Numbered from the stretch's first letter, positions 8,966 through 20,714 are shown. The stretch: 64,000 nucleotides of DNA from Ligustrum vulgare (GCA_963555705.1 OY743176.1:37866497-37930496); one strand, 5' to 3'. Notes: generated by a model from the letters alone, not told the origin. Numbers and translations are program-made.

Positions 8966-10383
8966 TCAAGGCCTACCCAACAAAATGTGCCCGGCTTGCA
9001 TAGGAACCACATCACACATCACTTCATCCATATAGCTACCAATCGAAAAATTCACTAACACCCTCCTATTCACCTTAATTTCACCACTATCATTTAACCA
9101 CTGAAGTCTATAAGGTGATGGATGCTTCAACAATGGTAATCCTAATTTCTCAATTAGTGTGGTGCTAGCAACATTGGTACAACTACCACTATCAATAATC
9201 ATACTACATACCTTGTCTTGGACGCGACACCCTGTATGAAATATGTTCTCCCTTTGTTGCTCCACGTCATCCACGTTGACTTGAGCACTAAGGGCTTGCC
9301 TCTCTACTAATAACGATCCATGCTCCCCGAATAACAATTCCTCATTATCACTAGCTTCCTCCAAAGCGGGCATGTCGCTGTAGTCCTCTTCATCGCTGCC
9401 ACTTTCCCAAGCTCCTTCCGCTCGCATGGTAATGACACGTCTATTAGGGCATTGAGAAGCCACATGTCCTCTTCCCAAGCATTTGAAGCATTCGATATCT
9501 CTACTACTAGATGGCTGAGATTCCCCTTTGGGTGGAAATTTGTTAACGGACTCCTCCTTTCCCTTTGGTACCTCAATCTTCCCCTTCGAAACAGCCCCAG
9601 CTCCTTTATTTTCCCACCTCGGCTTCCAAGACGGATTAGAACCCGACTGATACTTAGCTATCCCTTTTCTCTTCAATTGCTTCTCCACTTTCATGGCCAT
9701 ATGCAGCATATCTTCTAGCTCCACATAGTGTTGCAATTTGACCATATTTGCTATTTCTTTATTCATCCCATTCAAGAAACGGGCCATAGTGGCCTCCCCA
9801 TCCTCTTCCACATTGGCTCAAGCATCAACATCTCCATCTCTTTATGATAATCCTAGACACTCGTAGAACCTTGGCAGAGACTTAGTAATTTTTGATGAAG
9901 TTCCCTATGGTAATGACTAGGGATAAATGTCTTCCTTATGACAGCCTTAATTCACCCCATGTTAATATAGGCCTCTCACGATTTCGACTCCTAGAAGTTT
10001 CCAATTGATCCCACGAAGTAAGTGCATAATCACTGAATTCAAGAACTTTAACCTTTTACCCCTCCGTATAGCTATAGCAATCGAATATCAACTCAATCCA
10101 TTTCTCCCACTCTAATTATTGTTCTGGATCACTCCGACCCTTAAAGGAAGGAATTGTTGTTTTGATATTATTCATGCCACGATCCGGTCGATCCCCCAAC
10201 AAACTCTCTACCTCGTCGTTCATGCCTAACATCTCTATCTATGAGTGCCCCATCATCAAACCCATCAAATTCATCTTCTTCCTCCGTCTCTATCCTATGA
10301 CCACGCCCCAATTTTCTCCGCACATTGGGCGCTTCCCTAGGCTGCTCTAACCTTTCAATTCTGCCCGACATATCCCCAAGCAT
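8966..10383 (-). pseudogene. Gag and protease of element B
   Basis: 9811-8966 is open and holds the end of Gag ([25 protein letters not shown]), a CCHC knuckle ([14 protein letters not shown]), an acidic spacer and a retropepsin with intact [13 protein letters not shown] up to HILLGRP, where a stop follows. 10383-10168 encodes the Gag N-terminus (MLGDMSGRIERLEQ). Between them (9812-10167) Gag is frameshifted. The intact DSG here contrasts with DKE in elements A and E. Confidence 0.85.
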
Positions 10384-10897
10384 TTTCTCAAAGTGTATGC
10401 CTCACGTGTATTTCGCTCGTGTATCACTCAATATTGGCTTTTACCCTCTATTGATCTCACCTCTCTGGCCTTTTTCGACTCAATGGCTTTCACCCCAATT
10501 GCTTCAAAGAACGAATCCAAACTCAAAAAAGTTTAAACTCGAATGATTCAAACCGAGTATGAGTGAGAATTTACTAACTTGTTGGAAAACTCGAAGATGA
10601 TCTTGAGAGTATGGAATTTTGATTCTATAAAGGACTTGACACTTTTCATGGGAAATAAGATTGAGTAAAGAAGATAAATCTTGAAATCAAATAACAATTT
10701 TTTTGACTGATTTTTTTTTTCCCGAAAATTCAACTACTAGAATAGCGGAACAAGCGAAATTTTATTTGAATATCAAACGAAAGAAATAACGACATTTTAA
10801 TTTTTGTGACACTTTTTGGATTAAAGACTCAAGGACTTGAAGAATACGAAGAACAAGATTAAGAAAACTCCAAAAAACAAAACAAATATATAACCTC
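10384..10897 (-). other. Leader of element B
   Basis: AT-rich untranslated leader between Gag and the LTR remnant. No PBS is found: the deletion that shortened the 5' LTR also removed it. No ORF of interest. Confidence 0.6.
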
Positions 10898-11247
10898 AGT
10901 TAAGGCCGTGAGACTTAATTTACGGTCGTAAGTCAAACTTTTCGCAATTTCAGTTTTCAGCAGTGGACTCGTTACGGCCGTAAGAATTATAGGGTTACGG
11001 CCGTAATTCTGAAACTTCACAACTTCCTTCGACGGCTTGAATAAGGTTGATCCACTCGTTGTGTCGGCTAGTCTCCAACACGGAACTTGCTTCTTTTGCA
11101 GCCACAAACATAGTTTTATCCACCGTTTCTTGTACTAGCTTGTCAATTGCTTCGTTGGCCCTCTTCGTTTGCAATCGAATCATCGGTCCTCCTTTGATCA
11201 TCAACGGATCTTTACTCGGGCTTGTATTCGTGTTCTGGATCACATCA
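10898..11247 (-). repeat. Truncated 5' LTR of element B
   Basis: Matches 5560-5911 with scattered substitutions and ends at 11247 with the same TGATGTGATCCAG (minus strand). The R-U5 half and the PBS are missing. Confidence 0.8.
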
Positions 11248-11411
11248 CACTGTCAAATTACTGAGCTCATGTTCAACTGTCCACTCGAAGAACCAGTGAG
11301 ATTATGATCATACCTTAAAGGTGACGAATTCCAAAATACGAATATATGTTCCTCGTTAGTTCACTTTAATTTCCAAAGTACCGAGATATTGATCAACAAT
11401 TTGATCTCACC
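11248..11411 (-). mobile_element. Fragment of copia LTR family I
   Basis: Matches about 40968-41130 and part of 60390-60540, inside the LTRs of element I (for example GAGATTATGATCATACC and TATATGTTCCTCGTTAG). It is wedged between the end of B and the broken integrase of D. It may be the original target into which B inserted, with the rest lying left of the window. Confidence 0.75.
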
Positions 11412-11607
11412 TATTAGATCCATAGGGGTTAGTTGATTGAATCCATACACAACTTCAAAAGGAGAGTAAGTAGCAGTAGAATGTATAGCCCTGTTATATG
11501 CAAATTCCACAAATGGTAAACATTCCTCCCAACTCTTCAAATTTTTATTTATGACAACACGCAAGAGTTGTGTTAACGTCCTATTGACTACTTCCGTCTA
11601 GCCATCC
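11412..11607 (-). pseudogene. Integrase C-terminal piece of element D
   Basis: Encodes [20 protein letters not shown], then [21 protein letters not shown], and stops at MDLI where the copia fragment begins. It continues the integrase interrupted at 12471. Confidence 0.85.
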
Positions 11608-12465
11608 TGATGTGATCCAAAAAAGGCGTCAAAAATGAGAAATCAAGATATGGGCAATTCAACAATATTCTACATGGGAAAATGAACAAGTTTCGTGTTG
11701 GGCTCGAGTGAATATTCAATTCACGTCAAAGGGTCAGAAATCAAGGCAGAAGGGCTTTTACGGCCGTAACTTTCGTAATTACGGCCGTAACATTATCAGT
11801 GCACAATTTGGGCAGAACAGGGTTTACGGTCGTAACTTTGGTTCTCACGGCCGTAACATGGAATTTCACTGCCGTAACATCAATCTTCACGGCCGTAACT
11901 AATATTGAGACATTTTGATCAGAGAAGGACTTACGGCCGTAACCGGCGCGAATCAGATTTTCGGGATTTTTAGTATTTCAGTTGATTTGTATTTCCTTTA
12001 TTGGTTTTTAATTCTTTTTCCAATTTTGGTAATTTTGGTTATTTTAGCTATTTTAGCATAATTAGAATTCTATTCAGAGTCAGTTAGCGATTAGGTCTTA
12101 TTTTGCCTATTTATATGCTTTTCCATTCAATGTAAAAAGAAGAATATTTTGTTGAATAAGATTATTGAGTGTTTTTACTCTCTCTAAAGGCTAGGATTTT
12201 CCCTTTAAACAACGAACTTATCCAGATTCAAATCTTGTGGCGTTCAAAACAATTGAACTTATCAAGGATCTGCACATTCCTTGTGGCGTTCCCCCTTTGT
12301 GGTTCTTATCTCCGCATCGTAACGGGTCTCGGGTTTAATATACCCCTGGTTCTTGCGTCGTGAGGTCAGGGTTGCATTGTTATCGTCCGTTCCAACCTGG
12401 ATTCTGAACTTTCCAAGCGTTTTTCCGCGAGCTACGACGAGGACCCCCCTCCCGGGTTCTCATCA
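11608..12465 (+). mobile_element. Solo gypsy LTR of the A/E type
   Basis: Starts TGATGTGATCC, ends GGTTCTCATCA, and is flanked by perfect catcc duplications (11603-11607 and 12466-12470), so it integrated as a full element and then recombined to a solo LTR. Palindromes start at 11760, 11781, 11826, 11847, 11869, 11889 and 11933, again spaced about 20-22 or 44-45 bases. It interrupts the integrase of element D. Confidence 0.92.
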
Positions 12466-12470
12466 CATCC

Positions 12471-13859
12471 GTTTGAGGATGGCATGTAGTGGAAAATAAC
12501 AGTTTAGTTTCCATTTTCCCCCACAAAACCTTCCAGAAGTAACTAAGGAATTTGACATCCCTATCAGACACTATACTTCTAGGCACCCCATGGAGTCTGA
12601 CAACTTCTCTAAAGAATAAGTCTGCTATGTTCACAGCATCATCAGTTTTATGGTAAGGAATGAAGTGTGCCATTTTACTAAACCTGTCCACCACCACAAA
12701 TATGGAATCCTGACCTTTTTTTGTCCTAGGCAATCCTAACACAAAACCCATGGATATATCTACCCAAGGCTCACTAGGAACAGGTAGAGGAGTGTACAAA
12801 CCATGTGGTAACCTTAGACTTGGCATGTTTACAAGTTATGCACTTATCACAAATTTGGGGAACATCTCGTTTCATCCTAGGCCAATAAAAATGTTCCTTT
12901 AACGTTTCCAATGTTTTTAAAACACCAAAATGACCCATCAAACCACCCCCGTGAGCTTCACGTACTAACAACTCACGCATAGAACAGTTAGGCACACACA
13001 ATTTACTTTCCTTAAATAGATAGCCATCATGTCTATAAAATTTATCAAATGCTCCCCTTTCACATGAGACATATATAGTGGAGAAATCATGATCGTTAGC
13101 ATACAAATCTCGAACATATTCAAATCCCAACAATTTAGCGTTCAAGGAAGTAAGGAGCACATACCTTCGTGACAACACATTTGCAACTATATTTTCCTTA
13201 CCATGTTTGTATTGAATGACATAAGGAAAAGTTTCTACGAACTCCATCCACCGGGCATGTCTTCTGTTCAACTTACCTTGCGCCTTGAGGTATTTTAAAG
13301 ATTCGTGATCCGTGTGGATGACAAATTCTTTTGGCCAGAGGTAATGCTGCCAAGTCTCCAATACCCTGACAAGAGCATAAAGCTCCTTATCATACGTTGG
13401 GTAGTTCAGCGCAGCCCCACTCAGCTTTTCGCTGAAATAAGCTATCGGCCTCTTCTCCTGCATAAGAACAGCTCCAATCCCTATTCTTGATGCATCACAT
13501 TCAATCTCAAAAGTCTGGTTAAAATTAGGTAATGCTAAGACTGGTGCAGAACATAGCCTATCTTTAAGCAATTTGAAGGCATTTTCCTGTGCATCCCCCC
13601 AATGGAAACTCACACTCTTTTTAATTACCTCAGTGAGTGGTGTGGCGATTGTATTGAAATCTTTCACAAAGCTCCTATAAAAACTTGCTAACCCATGAAA
13701 GCTCCTTACCTCAGTTACACTCTTAGGTGTTGGCCATTCTCTAATAGCTCGAATTTTCTCTTCGTCAACCTCAATACCATCCTTACTAACAACATAACCA
13801 AGGAAAATGACCCTATCTATGCAAAAAGTACACTTCTTAAAGTTAGCGTACAATTTTTC
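12471..13859 (-). pseudogene. RT end, RNase H and integrase of element D
   Basis: 13853-12774 is open: [21 protein letters not shown] (end of RT), [20 protein letters not shown], RNase H with [37 protein letters not shown] and [10 protein letters not shown], then the integrase zinc finger ([17 protein letters not shown]). A frameshift near 12800-12826 leads to the core with [19 protein letters not shown] and [13 protein letters not shown]. In SMGFV the first catalytic Asp is Gly, so the enzyme would be dead apart from the breaks. Confidence 0.88.
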
Positions 13860-13935
13860 TGATGAGAACCCGGGAGGGGGTTCTCGTCATAGCTCGCGGA
13901 ATAACGCTTGGAAAGTTCCGAATCCAGGTTGGAAC
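13860..13935 (-). repeat. U5 end of the 3' LTR of element E
   Basis: TGATGAGAACCCGGG and following bases are the reverse complement of the LTR end seen at 3060-3131. Element K begins immediately after; the rest of this LTR resumes at 18127. Confidence 0.85.
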
Positions 13936-16713
13936 TGGTTAGCCCCAAATTCCGTAAAGCTCGGGACGTCACTTCTCCTTTAAATCTAATTTTATTGCGG
14001 AAAATAATTGAATTCTAAACATCATATTTATGTGAAAAATTTCAACAGTTAATAAATTAAATTTGATAAATGCTTAAAATGGTGAAATCTTAACTTTCAT
14101 AGAAAGTAACGACAAATAATTAAATTGACGATGTTCATGCCTTTAAATATCATATTTAAAATAACGACATGTAAATAAATTGACAATATTCATGAATCGT
14201 GACTTTAAAAAAATATAGCTTCATTATTATTTGCCACCACTGCCCTTTCATTCGCCACCATCTCCGTAATCTGAAATTTGTAAGTTTAAAAATAGGGGTG
14301 AGCATTTCATAGAAATACTCAGTAGGTTCAGCGCAAATTAAATAAACTGTACGATAAATAACACATATAATCATGCAACTTAATTCATAAATTCTCATTC
14401 TCATGCAATAAGCAAGTGGATCTCATACATCATAAATTTTCATGCCCGAAGACATGTGGATCTGGGCCCGAAGGCAACTGGTCCATGCCCGAAGACATGT
14501 GGATCTAGGCCCGAAGGCAATTGGTCCATGCCCGAAGACATGTGGATCTAGGCCCGAAGGCAATTGGTCCATGCCCGAAGACATGTGGATCTGGCCCGAA
14601 GGCAATTAATTCTCATAAATTACGTAATCAAATGCATAAATTTACAATACGGGTTTACTTAAATTGCGCAATTAGAATAAAAGATTTTTGAAGTAATGAA
14701 CCTACCTTAAGATATTTCTGAATTTGCTTAAAAATGATTCTAGCTTTCTTGAAAATCCCGCGCCTCGTCTAGCCCTAAAATATATAATTTCTATTAGAAA
14801 CTTGAAATTAAGGTTTTGTAAATGAAAGTAAACTTGAGGGTTGAATTGAAAGAATTTAAAAGTGTAAAGCTTGGTCTAAAATGGTAAAGTGTAAAGATTT
14901 GAGACTTTGTGCAAATAATTGAAATTAGGGACTGAATTGATAAACCCGGAAAGTTCTTGACCAAATTATATTTTAGTCAAAACTCAGGGTCGTATTATAC
15001 TCAATTGAAAACTTAGGACTAAAGATAAATATTTTTAAATCAAAGGACTGAAATAAAACATTTTAAACATTGTAAGGACTGAATTAAAAGAATTTACAAA
15101 GGCTGGGGACTCAAATGAAATTTTATTAAAATCAACACTTAAAATAACCAAATCATCACACTCTCTCTCTTATCTCATGTTCAGGCGACAGAGAAGAGAG
15201 GTGCAGGAGAGAGGCTCGACGGGTGAAACTGCCGGTGCCTTCACCGGCGTTCGAAGGCAGTGACGCCGCCGTCGAGGGGCGGAGATGACAGCGAGTGGAG
15301 GGGGCGGCGGAGAAGAAGAGTAGGGCGATTTTGGGCTAGAAAATCGAGGCTTTGAGCATCCGACGATGGCGCCTTTGGAACATGGCGGTGGTTGGTGTGG
15401 TGCGAGTGTGAGGAAAAAGGGAGAAGATATGTTGGGTGATCTCGGGCGTGAAAACGAAGGCTGAGTTTGGTTGTTGAAGCCATGGTTTCCGTCCAAATCT
15501 CCGGTGATGAAGTGGCGGCTCAAGGTTAGTCTGTGGTTTGGTTTACTCTTTGGTTTTGAGTTTTTGATTTGGGTTTGCTTGGCATATTGTGCAGTGGAGT
15601 TTTGTTGTTTTGGTTGTGAAATTGATTGGAGGAAGATGTGAGGTGGTTGTTGGGTTCGAAAATTGAAGGTTGAGGTTCAATCGGATGACTGATGGGGCAG
15701 ATCGTGGTGGTGCTCGATTCCGGTTTGGGAACGGGCCTTCTCGGTTGGGTTGGAGGCGGGTGGTTTGCAGATAGTGGAGGTTCGACTATGTGTCGAATTG
15801 AATGGTGGTTGGTCATGGTGGTGATAACGGTGGTGGAGGGTATTGGCAAGTTGTGTGGATGGTGGAATTGGTGTTGGTCAATTTTTAGTGGTTCGACGGT
15901 GGCAGGTTGGCTGCCGGTGTCAACCGGTGGTGGTCCGGTAATGGCTTTGGGACGCTCGGGCGAGATGGGTGTGGTGGTGTGGAATATAGTAGTTTGTGGT
16001 TTGATGCTGTTGTGAGTATAGCTTGGCCATGGATGATTTGTGCAGTTTGTGGGTTGGGCAAAAGTGGTGGTTGTCATTTGGGTGATGGTGGGATATTGAT
16101 CGGAAGTTTGAGGCTCGACATTGTTTGGGGTTCACGGTGATGCTGTTGTGGTGATTCTTGGAGAGGCGGTGATGCCTGGGATGGGTATGTTGCGTGGTGT
16201 TGCAATTGGAGAGTTTTTGGGTTCGAGGGATGAATTGTTGATGAGAAGGAATGAGGATTTTAATATGGCTGATTGTGGTATGAACATGGTAACTTAGGTT
16301 AAAATCTTTTATTAGGAAAAATTGTGAGAATTTTGGAAGTGAATATGATTGTGTACGGAAATACTTGGAAAATAAGTTGTTGATTTAATTGGGCCAAGAA
16401 TGTATTGATTGGGTTGTTAAAAGGACTTGAATGATCGGTAAAACATTTGGGCTCGAGATGTTGGATTGGATTAAAACAGTTGAAATTAAGACTTAATAAA
16501 ATTAATACTTGGACTTTTGAAAATAAACTGTGATATTGAAATATTTTTGATAAAATTTAAAATTTGACTAAGTATTTAAATAAGTTTAATTTCACTTAAT
16601 TGGCTAGACGAGAACGCGTTTAAAAATAAATATCTAAATGATGGGCAAAGTCGAAGCGACACGCTTTTAAAAATATTTATTTGAAAAAATCACGAAAATT
16701 CTCGGTCGCTACA
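13936..16713 (-). repeat. Left (3') LTR of element K
   Basis: About 2.8 kb, ending CTCGGTCGCTACA. Layout matches family G: short start block, ATACTCAGTAGGTTC motif, tandem array (14441-14605), a block of GGGACTGAATT repeats (about 14870-15120), then a CT-rich and GC-richer stretch (15160-16140). Open frames in the GC-richer part are low-complexity and I do not regard them as genes. Confidence 0.8.
14441..14605. repeat. 43-bp minisatellite in K LTR
   Basis: Nearly four units built from CATGCCCGAAGACATGTGG and GCCCGAAGGCAATTGGTC, with period 43 (14441, 14484 and so on). It occupies the same place in the LTR as the 14-bp array of G and the 25/50-bp array of F1, though the sequences are unrelated. 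Confidence 0.88.
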
Positions 16714-18040
16714 ACACTACCCCCTTAAAACAATTTCGTCCTCGAAATTTTAAACTTTCTTGATCTAAATATATCTGGTATTAAGCCCGATTTCTTTCTT
16801 CTTTCTTTTCTCAAGTAGTTTCAGCACTACCTCATCTACCCCATTGGACTTTGACTAGAGAAACATCTTTATTAATCTCTACTATTTCTTTAAGAATAAA
16901 TATCACACCATAATAATTAATCATTATGAAGTGTATCATCATCTTCTCAATCAACTTATATTTGAACAATAATATTTCCTCATTGTTCATGGTTCAACCA
17001 AAATTTCCCTTTCATAATCTCGAAGTGTTTCCAACAAAATCCTCAAATATTCCTCATATTGTTTACTATCTCTAGGATAAACCAAAATATCGTCCATGAA
17101 TACAATGAAAAACATGTCCAATTAATGTTGGAGAAAACATCGGTTCATCAAATCCATAAATACTGTCGGTGGGTATTTATTCTTTATTGCCAACTTGTTA
17201 AGTAGTATAGTTACTCCCTATAGAGATACACTAGGCCAAATAAAAACTTTAAATCCTTTTATCCAAATCTCAATAAAATTCTTAAGTAAGAATGCAAGAC
17301 TTAGCCCAACAATAAGTTTCACTTATAAAATCGAGGCATCATTAATTATCAAACACTCAAAATTCAATTCTTTCCTCTTGCTACTATAAGCTTCATCTTT
17401 ATATCGAATCCCAAAATTAAATCTCTGACTTATGTGTAACATAACCTAATTTAATGATGAAATATAATATGATCTAGTCTCCAAATTCCAATTAAACCAC
17501 TATTTTCCCAAAAAAAAAACCAGACTAATAATCATCAATCATGTCAAATATACAGTAATCATTTTCGTCTAATGCAATATCTACGTACATAATCTGATAT
17601 CCTTTTGATAGGAGCATATACTAGATCTTAATTCCTCGGTTGACTTCTTGTGAAATGTGCCATGTCCTAAACCAATTATGCAAAGTCCAATTAGACGGGG
17701 TTTATCCATTTCTCTTAGTTAAAATTACGAGGACATAAAAATATTTAAAAACTCATTCAAATTATGCTCAAACTCGTTTTCTTTTTTTTTTTTTCTTATT
17801 TCGGATACAAAAATTCCTCATTCTTTCTCTTCTAAGTCTCAAAACATTTCATTTCTCACGTATCCGAAATCATCATAACATAAACTTCATGATAAAATCA
17901 TTTACCTTCGAAGTTGGAGGAGCGAACGATGGCAGTGACAATCTTCATCAAAAATAATTTTATAATGGAAAATGTTTCTTGAAAATTCTTTTTGAAAATT
18001 TTCCAGTCTACAGAAACGCAGATTGGCTCTGATACCAAGC
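16714..18040 (-). other. Internal region of element K
   Basis: AT-rich and mostly non-coding. Near the PPT end it has an inverted repeat AATTTCG-TCCT-CGAAATT (16732-16749), and at the other end PBS GCTCTGATACCA (18026-18037, reverse complement of TGGTATCAGAGC). Both ends resemble the internal ends of element G, so the two are related families. Confidence 0.75.
16985..17225 (-). pseudogene. Decayed Tekay/Del-type RT in element K
   Basis: On the minus strand I read LNKLAIKNKYP, then (after an apparent deletion) VFMDLMNRCF, FIVFMDDILVYPRDSKQYEE and LRILLETLRDY. These are the RT motifs around the catalytic F-x-D-D box of Tekay/Del chromoviruses. Stops are present. It shows that this otherwise nearly non-coding element derives from a coding gypsy element. 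Confidence 0.7.
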
Positions 18041-18126
18041 TGTAACGACCCAAATTCCGTAAAGCTCGGGACGTCACTTCTCCTTTAAATCTAATTTTAT
18101 TGCGGAAAATAATTGAATTCGAAACA

Positions 18127-18483
18127 ATTGTCTTTACGGCCGTAATAGCCTCTCGGATCAAAATGTGGTTTAGTTTGTTACGGCCGTGAGAATTTTGATT
18201 ACGGTCGTAAGTCTTCTACTTCATTTACGGCCGTAAGATGATATGTTACGGCCGTAAAGGCCTTTCTGTCAAAATTCGCCATATTGATTTTACGGCCGTA
18301 AAAATGGGTGTTACGGCCGTGAGTCCGCTTCTGCCCAATATTTTTGATCCTTTGACATTAATTGATCTGATTTGAATCTCGACTAGAGCCCCACATTAAA
18401 CTTGTTCATTTTCTTATGTAGAATATTGTTGAATTGCCCGTATCTTGATTTCTCATTTTTGACGCCTTCTCCGGATCACATCA
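18127..18483 (-). repeat. U3 part of the 3' LTR of element E
   Basis: Contains an ACGGCCGTAA-type array (about 18134-18325) and ends with the reverse complement of TGATGTGATCCGGAGAAGG at 18483. The piece between this and 13860-13935 (TATA, R) is deleted. Confidence 0.8.
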
Positions 18484-18554
18484 TCCCCTCTTCCTTTAAG
18501 ATGATTCGTCCCGAATCATAACATTGCTCTTAACTTCTTTTCCGGATCACATCA
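18484..18554 (-). repeat. 71-bp duplication of PPT plus LTR start in E
   Basis: On the minus strand the order is purine tract, TGATGTGATCCGGAAAAGAAG, a short spacer, hairpin ATGATTCG-GGA-CGAATCAT, a second purine tract, then TGATGTGATCCGGAGAAGG. There are thus two complete PPT/LTR-start junctions in tandem. The 5' LTR of E, bounded by the TSD at 21602, lacks the extra unit. Confidence 0.8.
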
Positions 18555-18794
18555 TCCCCTCTTCCTTTAAGATGATTTGTCCCGAAATCATAAAGCTATT
18601 CTTGGCTTGCTCACTTGGTTTAGCCTCGAACCTTCTTCGTACAAGCAATGTTTGATCTTTGACGTTCTCCGTACCTGATTGACTTCTTGTTTTGGCTTGA
18701 ATTATAGATTTTCCCGTCAAGCCCACCCTGATTCGTACCATTCCCTCCTTCTTTAGGATGATTCGTCCCGAATCATGGTATTGTTCTTGAAAAA

Positions 18795-20056
18795 TCAAAC
18801 TGTACCTCCTGGATCAAACGGAAAATTGTCGATTCCCTGACATGCATTCAATAAATGATGCTCCTCCAATTTGTAGACAAGAAGGTATTGAAACACGAGG
18901 GGAATTGACCAGGGTTGATGTAAATCAAACTTCCATGCACAATAAACCTGCAAGAAAGATTTAAAAAAAATGGGGAGGGAAATGTTAGCGTCTCCATGCA
19001 CAAGGTATGGATCCTTGTACTCATGATAAAAAACCTCCACAACTTTTTTTCCCACCACGAGGCCCTTCCCGTCGCCTCCAAAAGTCAATATACTTTCTTG
19101 CTCATTGTCTTCTTCTTCAATATTTTTATTGACAATTTCAACATTCAAATGTTGAACTTCTACCCCAACTTCCAATTCATTCCTATCATTGTCAACAATG
19201 TTATTTTCAATCTCCTCTTCCACAATTTTATTCTGTACTTCAAAACTTAGAGTTTGATCAACTACTTCAATTTCTTTTTTCGCACACTCAACCTCCACTT
19301 CTAAATTTCTGGGGTCAATCACCTCTCCTAATTTCTCATGCTTTTGCTCATGCATCGCCTCATAAATAATTTTATTGACATGATTAGGCACCTCCTCTTC
19401 TAACTCGTTCCTCAAGTCTTCCTCCTTCTTAACAATCATATCCAAAGGCTTTTCTTGTAATTTAACTACCTCCTCTATTCCCTTTTCTCTCTCTTGCAAC
19501 TCGGCTAACTTTTTTCTAGCCTCTTGTGCCTTCATCTCTTTATTCAGCTGTATTAATTTCTTGGCCATCTCCATGAATTCAGCCTTCATACTCCATTCAT
19601 CATCTCCGAATTTTCTTTGCTCATCCCTCTTTTCTCGCAATACTTTCTCTCAAGTATTTGTTCCGGGGTTAACGGCATAAGCTTAATACTTTTCCCATCC
19701 TTAACAAATTTATATATATTCCTGCGCTTATCATAGACTGCTTTCCTCTCACACTTCCACGATCTACTCAACAAGATGTCACAAGATTCTAGAGGCACCA
19801 CATCACACCACAGTTCATCGCTATATCTTCCAAGTGTCAATTTCACTATAACCCCATGGGTTACATTTACCTGCCCACACTCCTTTAACCACGTCAGCCT
19901 ATAAGGATTGGGATGTGGTAGTAAAGGTAAGCCCAACTCCTCAACCATGGTGGTACTGGCAAGATCGCAATAATACTCCTTATCAATAATAATATTGCAC
20001 ACTTTACTGCCCACATGACACCTAGTCTGGAAGGTAGGATCGAACTCATAATTCAT
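18795..20056 (-). pseudogene. Inactive-protease/coiled-coil ORF of element E, one frameshift
   Basis: Homologue of the ORF at 3761-5089. 20056-19586 encodes the protease-like part with the same NIIIDKEYYCD in place of D-S/T-G, and KDGKSIKLMPLTPEQILE as in the gypsy polyproteins. 19640-18795 encodes the Glu/Lys-rich coiled coil and the C-terminus (NISLPIFFKSFLQV ... NFPFDPGGTV). A single frameshift near 19620-19640 separates them. The hinge differs strongly in length and sequence between A and E, while both ends are well conserved. Confidence 0.8.
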
Positions 20057-20700
20057 CCCTTTATGTAACTTTCAAAAATTTGAGAGACTCAAAATAAGAG
20101 GGTCCAGATATTGACAAATATCAAGAAGGAATTTAATGTTGACTCGAAAAGGAAAACAATATCAAGAATTTTAAAGAAATTCAAGAAAGTTGTTCTTGAA
20201 TTTGACTCGAGAGGAAAGAAACTCAAGAATATTTTAGAAATTCAAGAAAGTAGTTCTTGAATTTTGACTAGAAAGGAAAGAATATCAAAAATTTTAATTT
20301 GACTTGGAAGGCAAGGAATTATCAAGAATTTAAGGAAATTCAAGAAAGTGGTTCTTGAATTTCGGAGTGACTTTTTTTTTTTTTTTGAATTATGATGAAT
20401 TTTCGGAATTAATAAAAAATAAAAAAAATAATTTTTTTTAAAATAAAATTCGACACGAACGCAAAAAAACAAACGGGATAGGATTTGGAAAACAATCGAA
20501 TAAGAAAAACACTTTTGATTTTTTTAGGACGACTCTTATGGATCAAACTGGAAAAAAATTTACTGGAAAAAAGAACAAAAAAAAATTAAAAACAAAACTC
20601 AAATAACAAAAATAGGATATAGATGATTTTTATGGGACTCGATGATAAACATAAAAATCAAACTGGATAGAAAAACACAAGAACCTAAATTCAGAGTTCA
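20057..20700 (-). other. Leader of element E
   Basis: Same layout as the leader of A: inverted repeats TTCAAGAA..TTCTTGAA between about 20160 and 20370, then A/T homopolymer stretches up to the PBS. No further ORF is conserved between A and E here. Confidence 0.7.
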
Positions 20701-20712
20701 GCTCTGATACCA
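20701..20712 (-). other. PBS of element E
   Basis: GCTCTGATACCA is the reverse complement of TGGTATCAGAGC (initiator tRNA-Met), two bases from the LTR. Confidence 0.9.
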
Positions 20713-20714
20713 TA

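Larger units (their letters stand above)
5383..11247 (-). mobile_element. Ty3/gypsy (CRM-like) element B, decayed
   Basis: Minus-strand element: 5' LTR remnant 10898-11247, leader, gag-pol relics 10383-5659 and 3' LTR 5911-5383 continuing at 2237-1947 beyond element A. All domains are recognisable but broken by many stops and frameshifts. The pol frame continues past the PPT (5912-5925) into the 3' LTR, as in CRM chromoviruses, and no classical chromodomain is visible. No TSD can be checked because the left end is lost. Confidence 0.8.
13936..18126 (-). mobile_element. LARD-like element K
   Basis: One LTR (13936-16713), an internal region (16714-18040) and the first 86 bases of the other LTR (18041-18126). 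The second LTR start TGTAACGACCC and the first TGGTTAGCCCC are followed by the same sequence. The minus-strand PBS lies at 18026-18037 and the PPT next to 16713, so the element is on the minus strand. The right LTR and part of the host LTR of E were deleted together. Coding content is limited to an RT relic. Confidence 0.82.

Noticed and set aside
14423..14605. Open frame of repeated MSSGMDQLPSGLDPH on the minus strand
   Set aside because: By-product of the 43-bp minisatellite in the K LTR.
15170..16135. Several open frames rich in Pro/Thr/His (minus) and Gly/Trp/Val (plus)
   Set aside because: Both strands are open over the same GT-rich LTR segment, and family relatives G and F do not preserve the frames.
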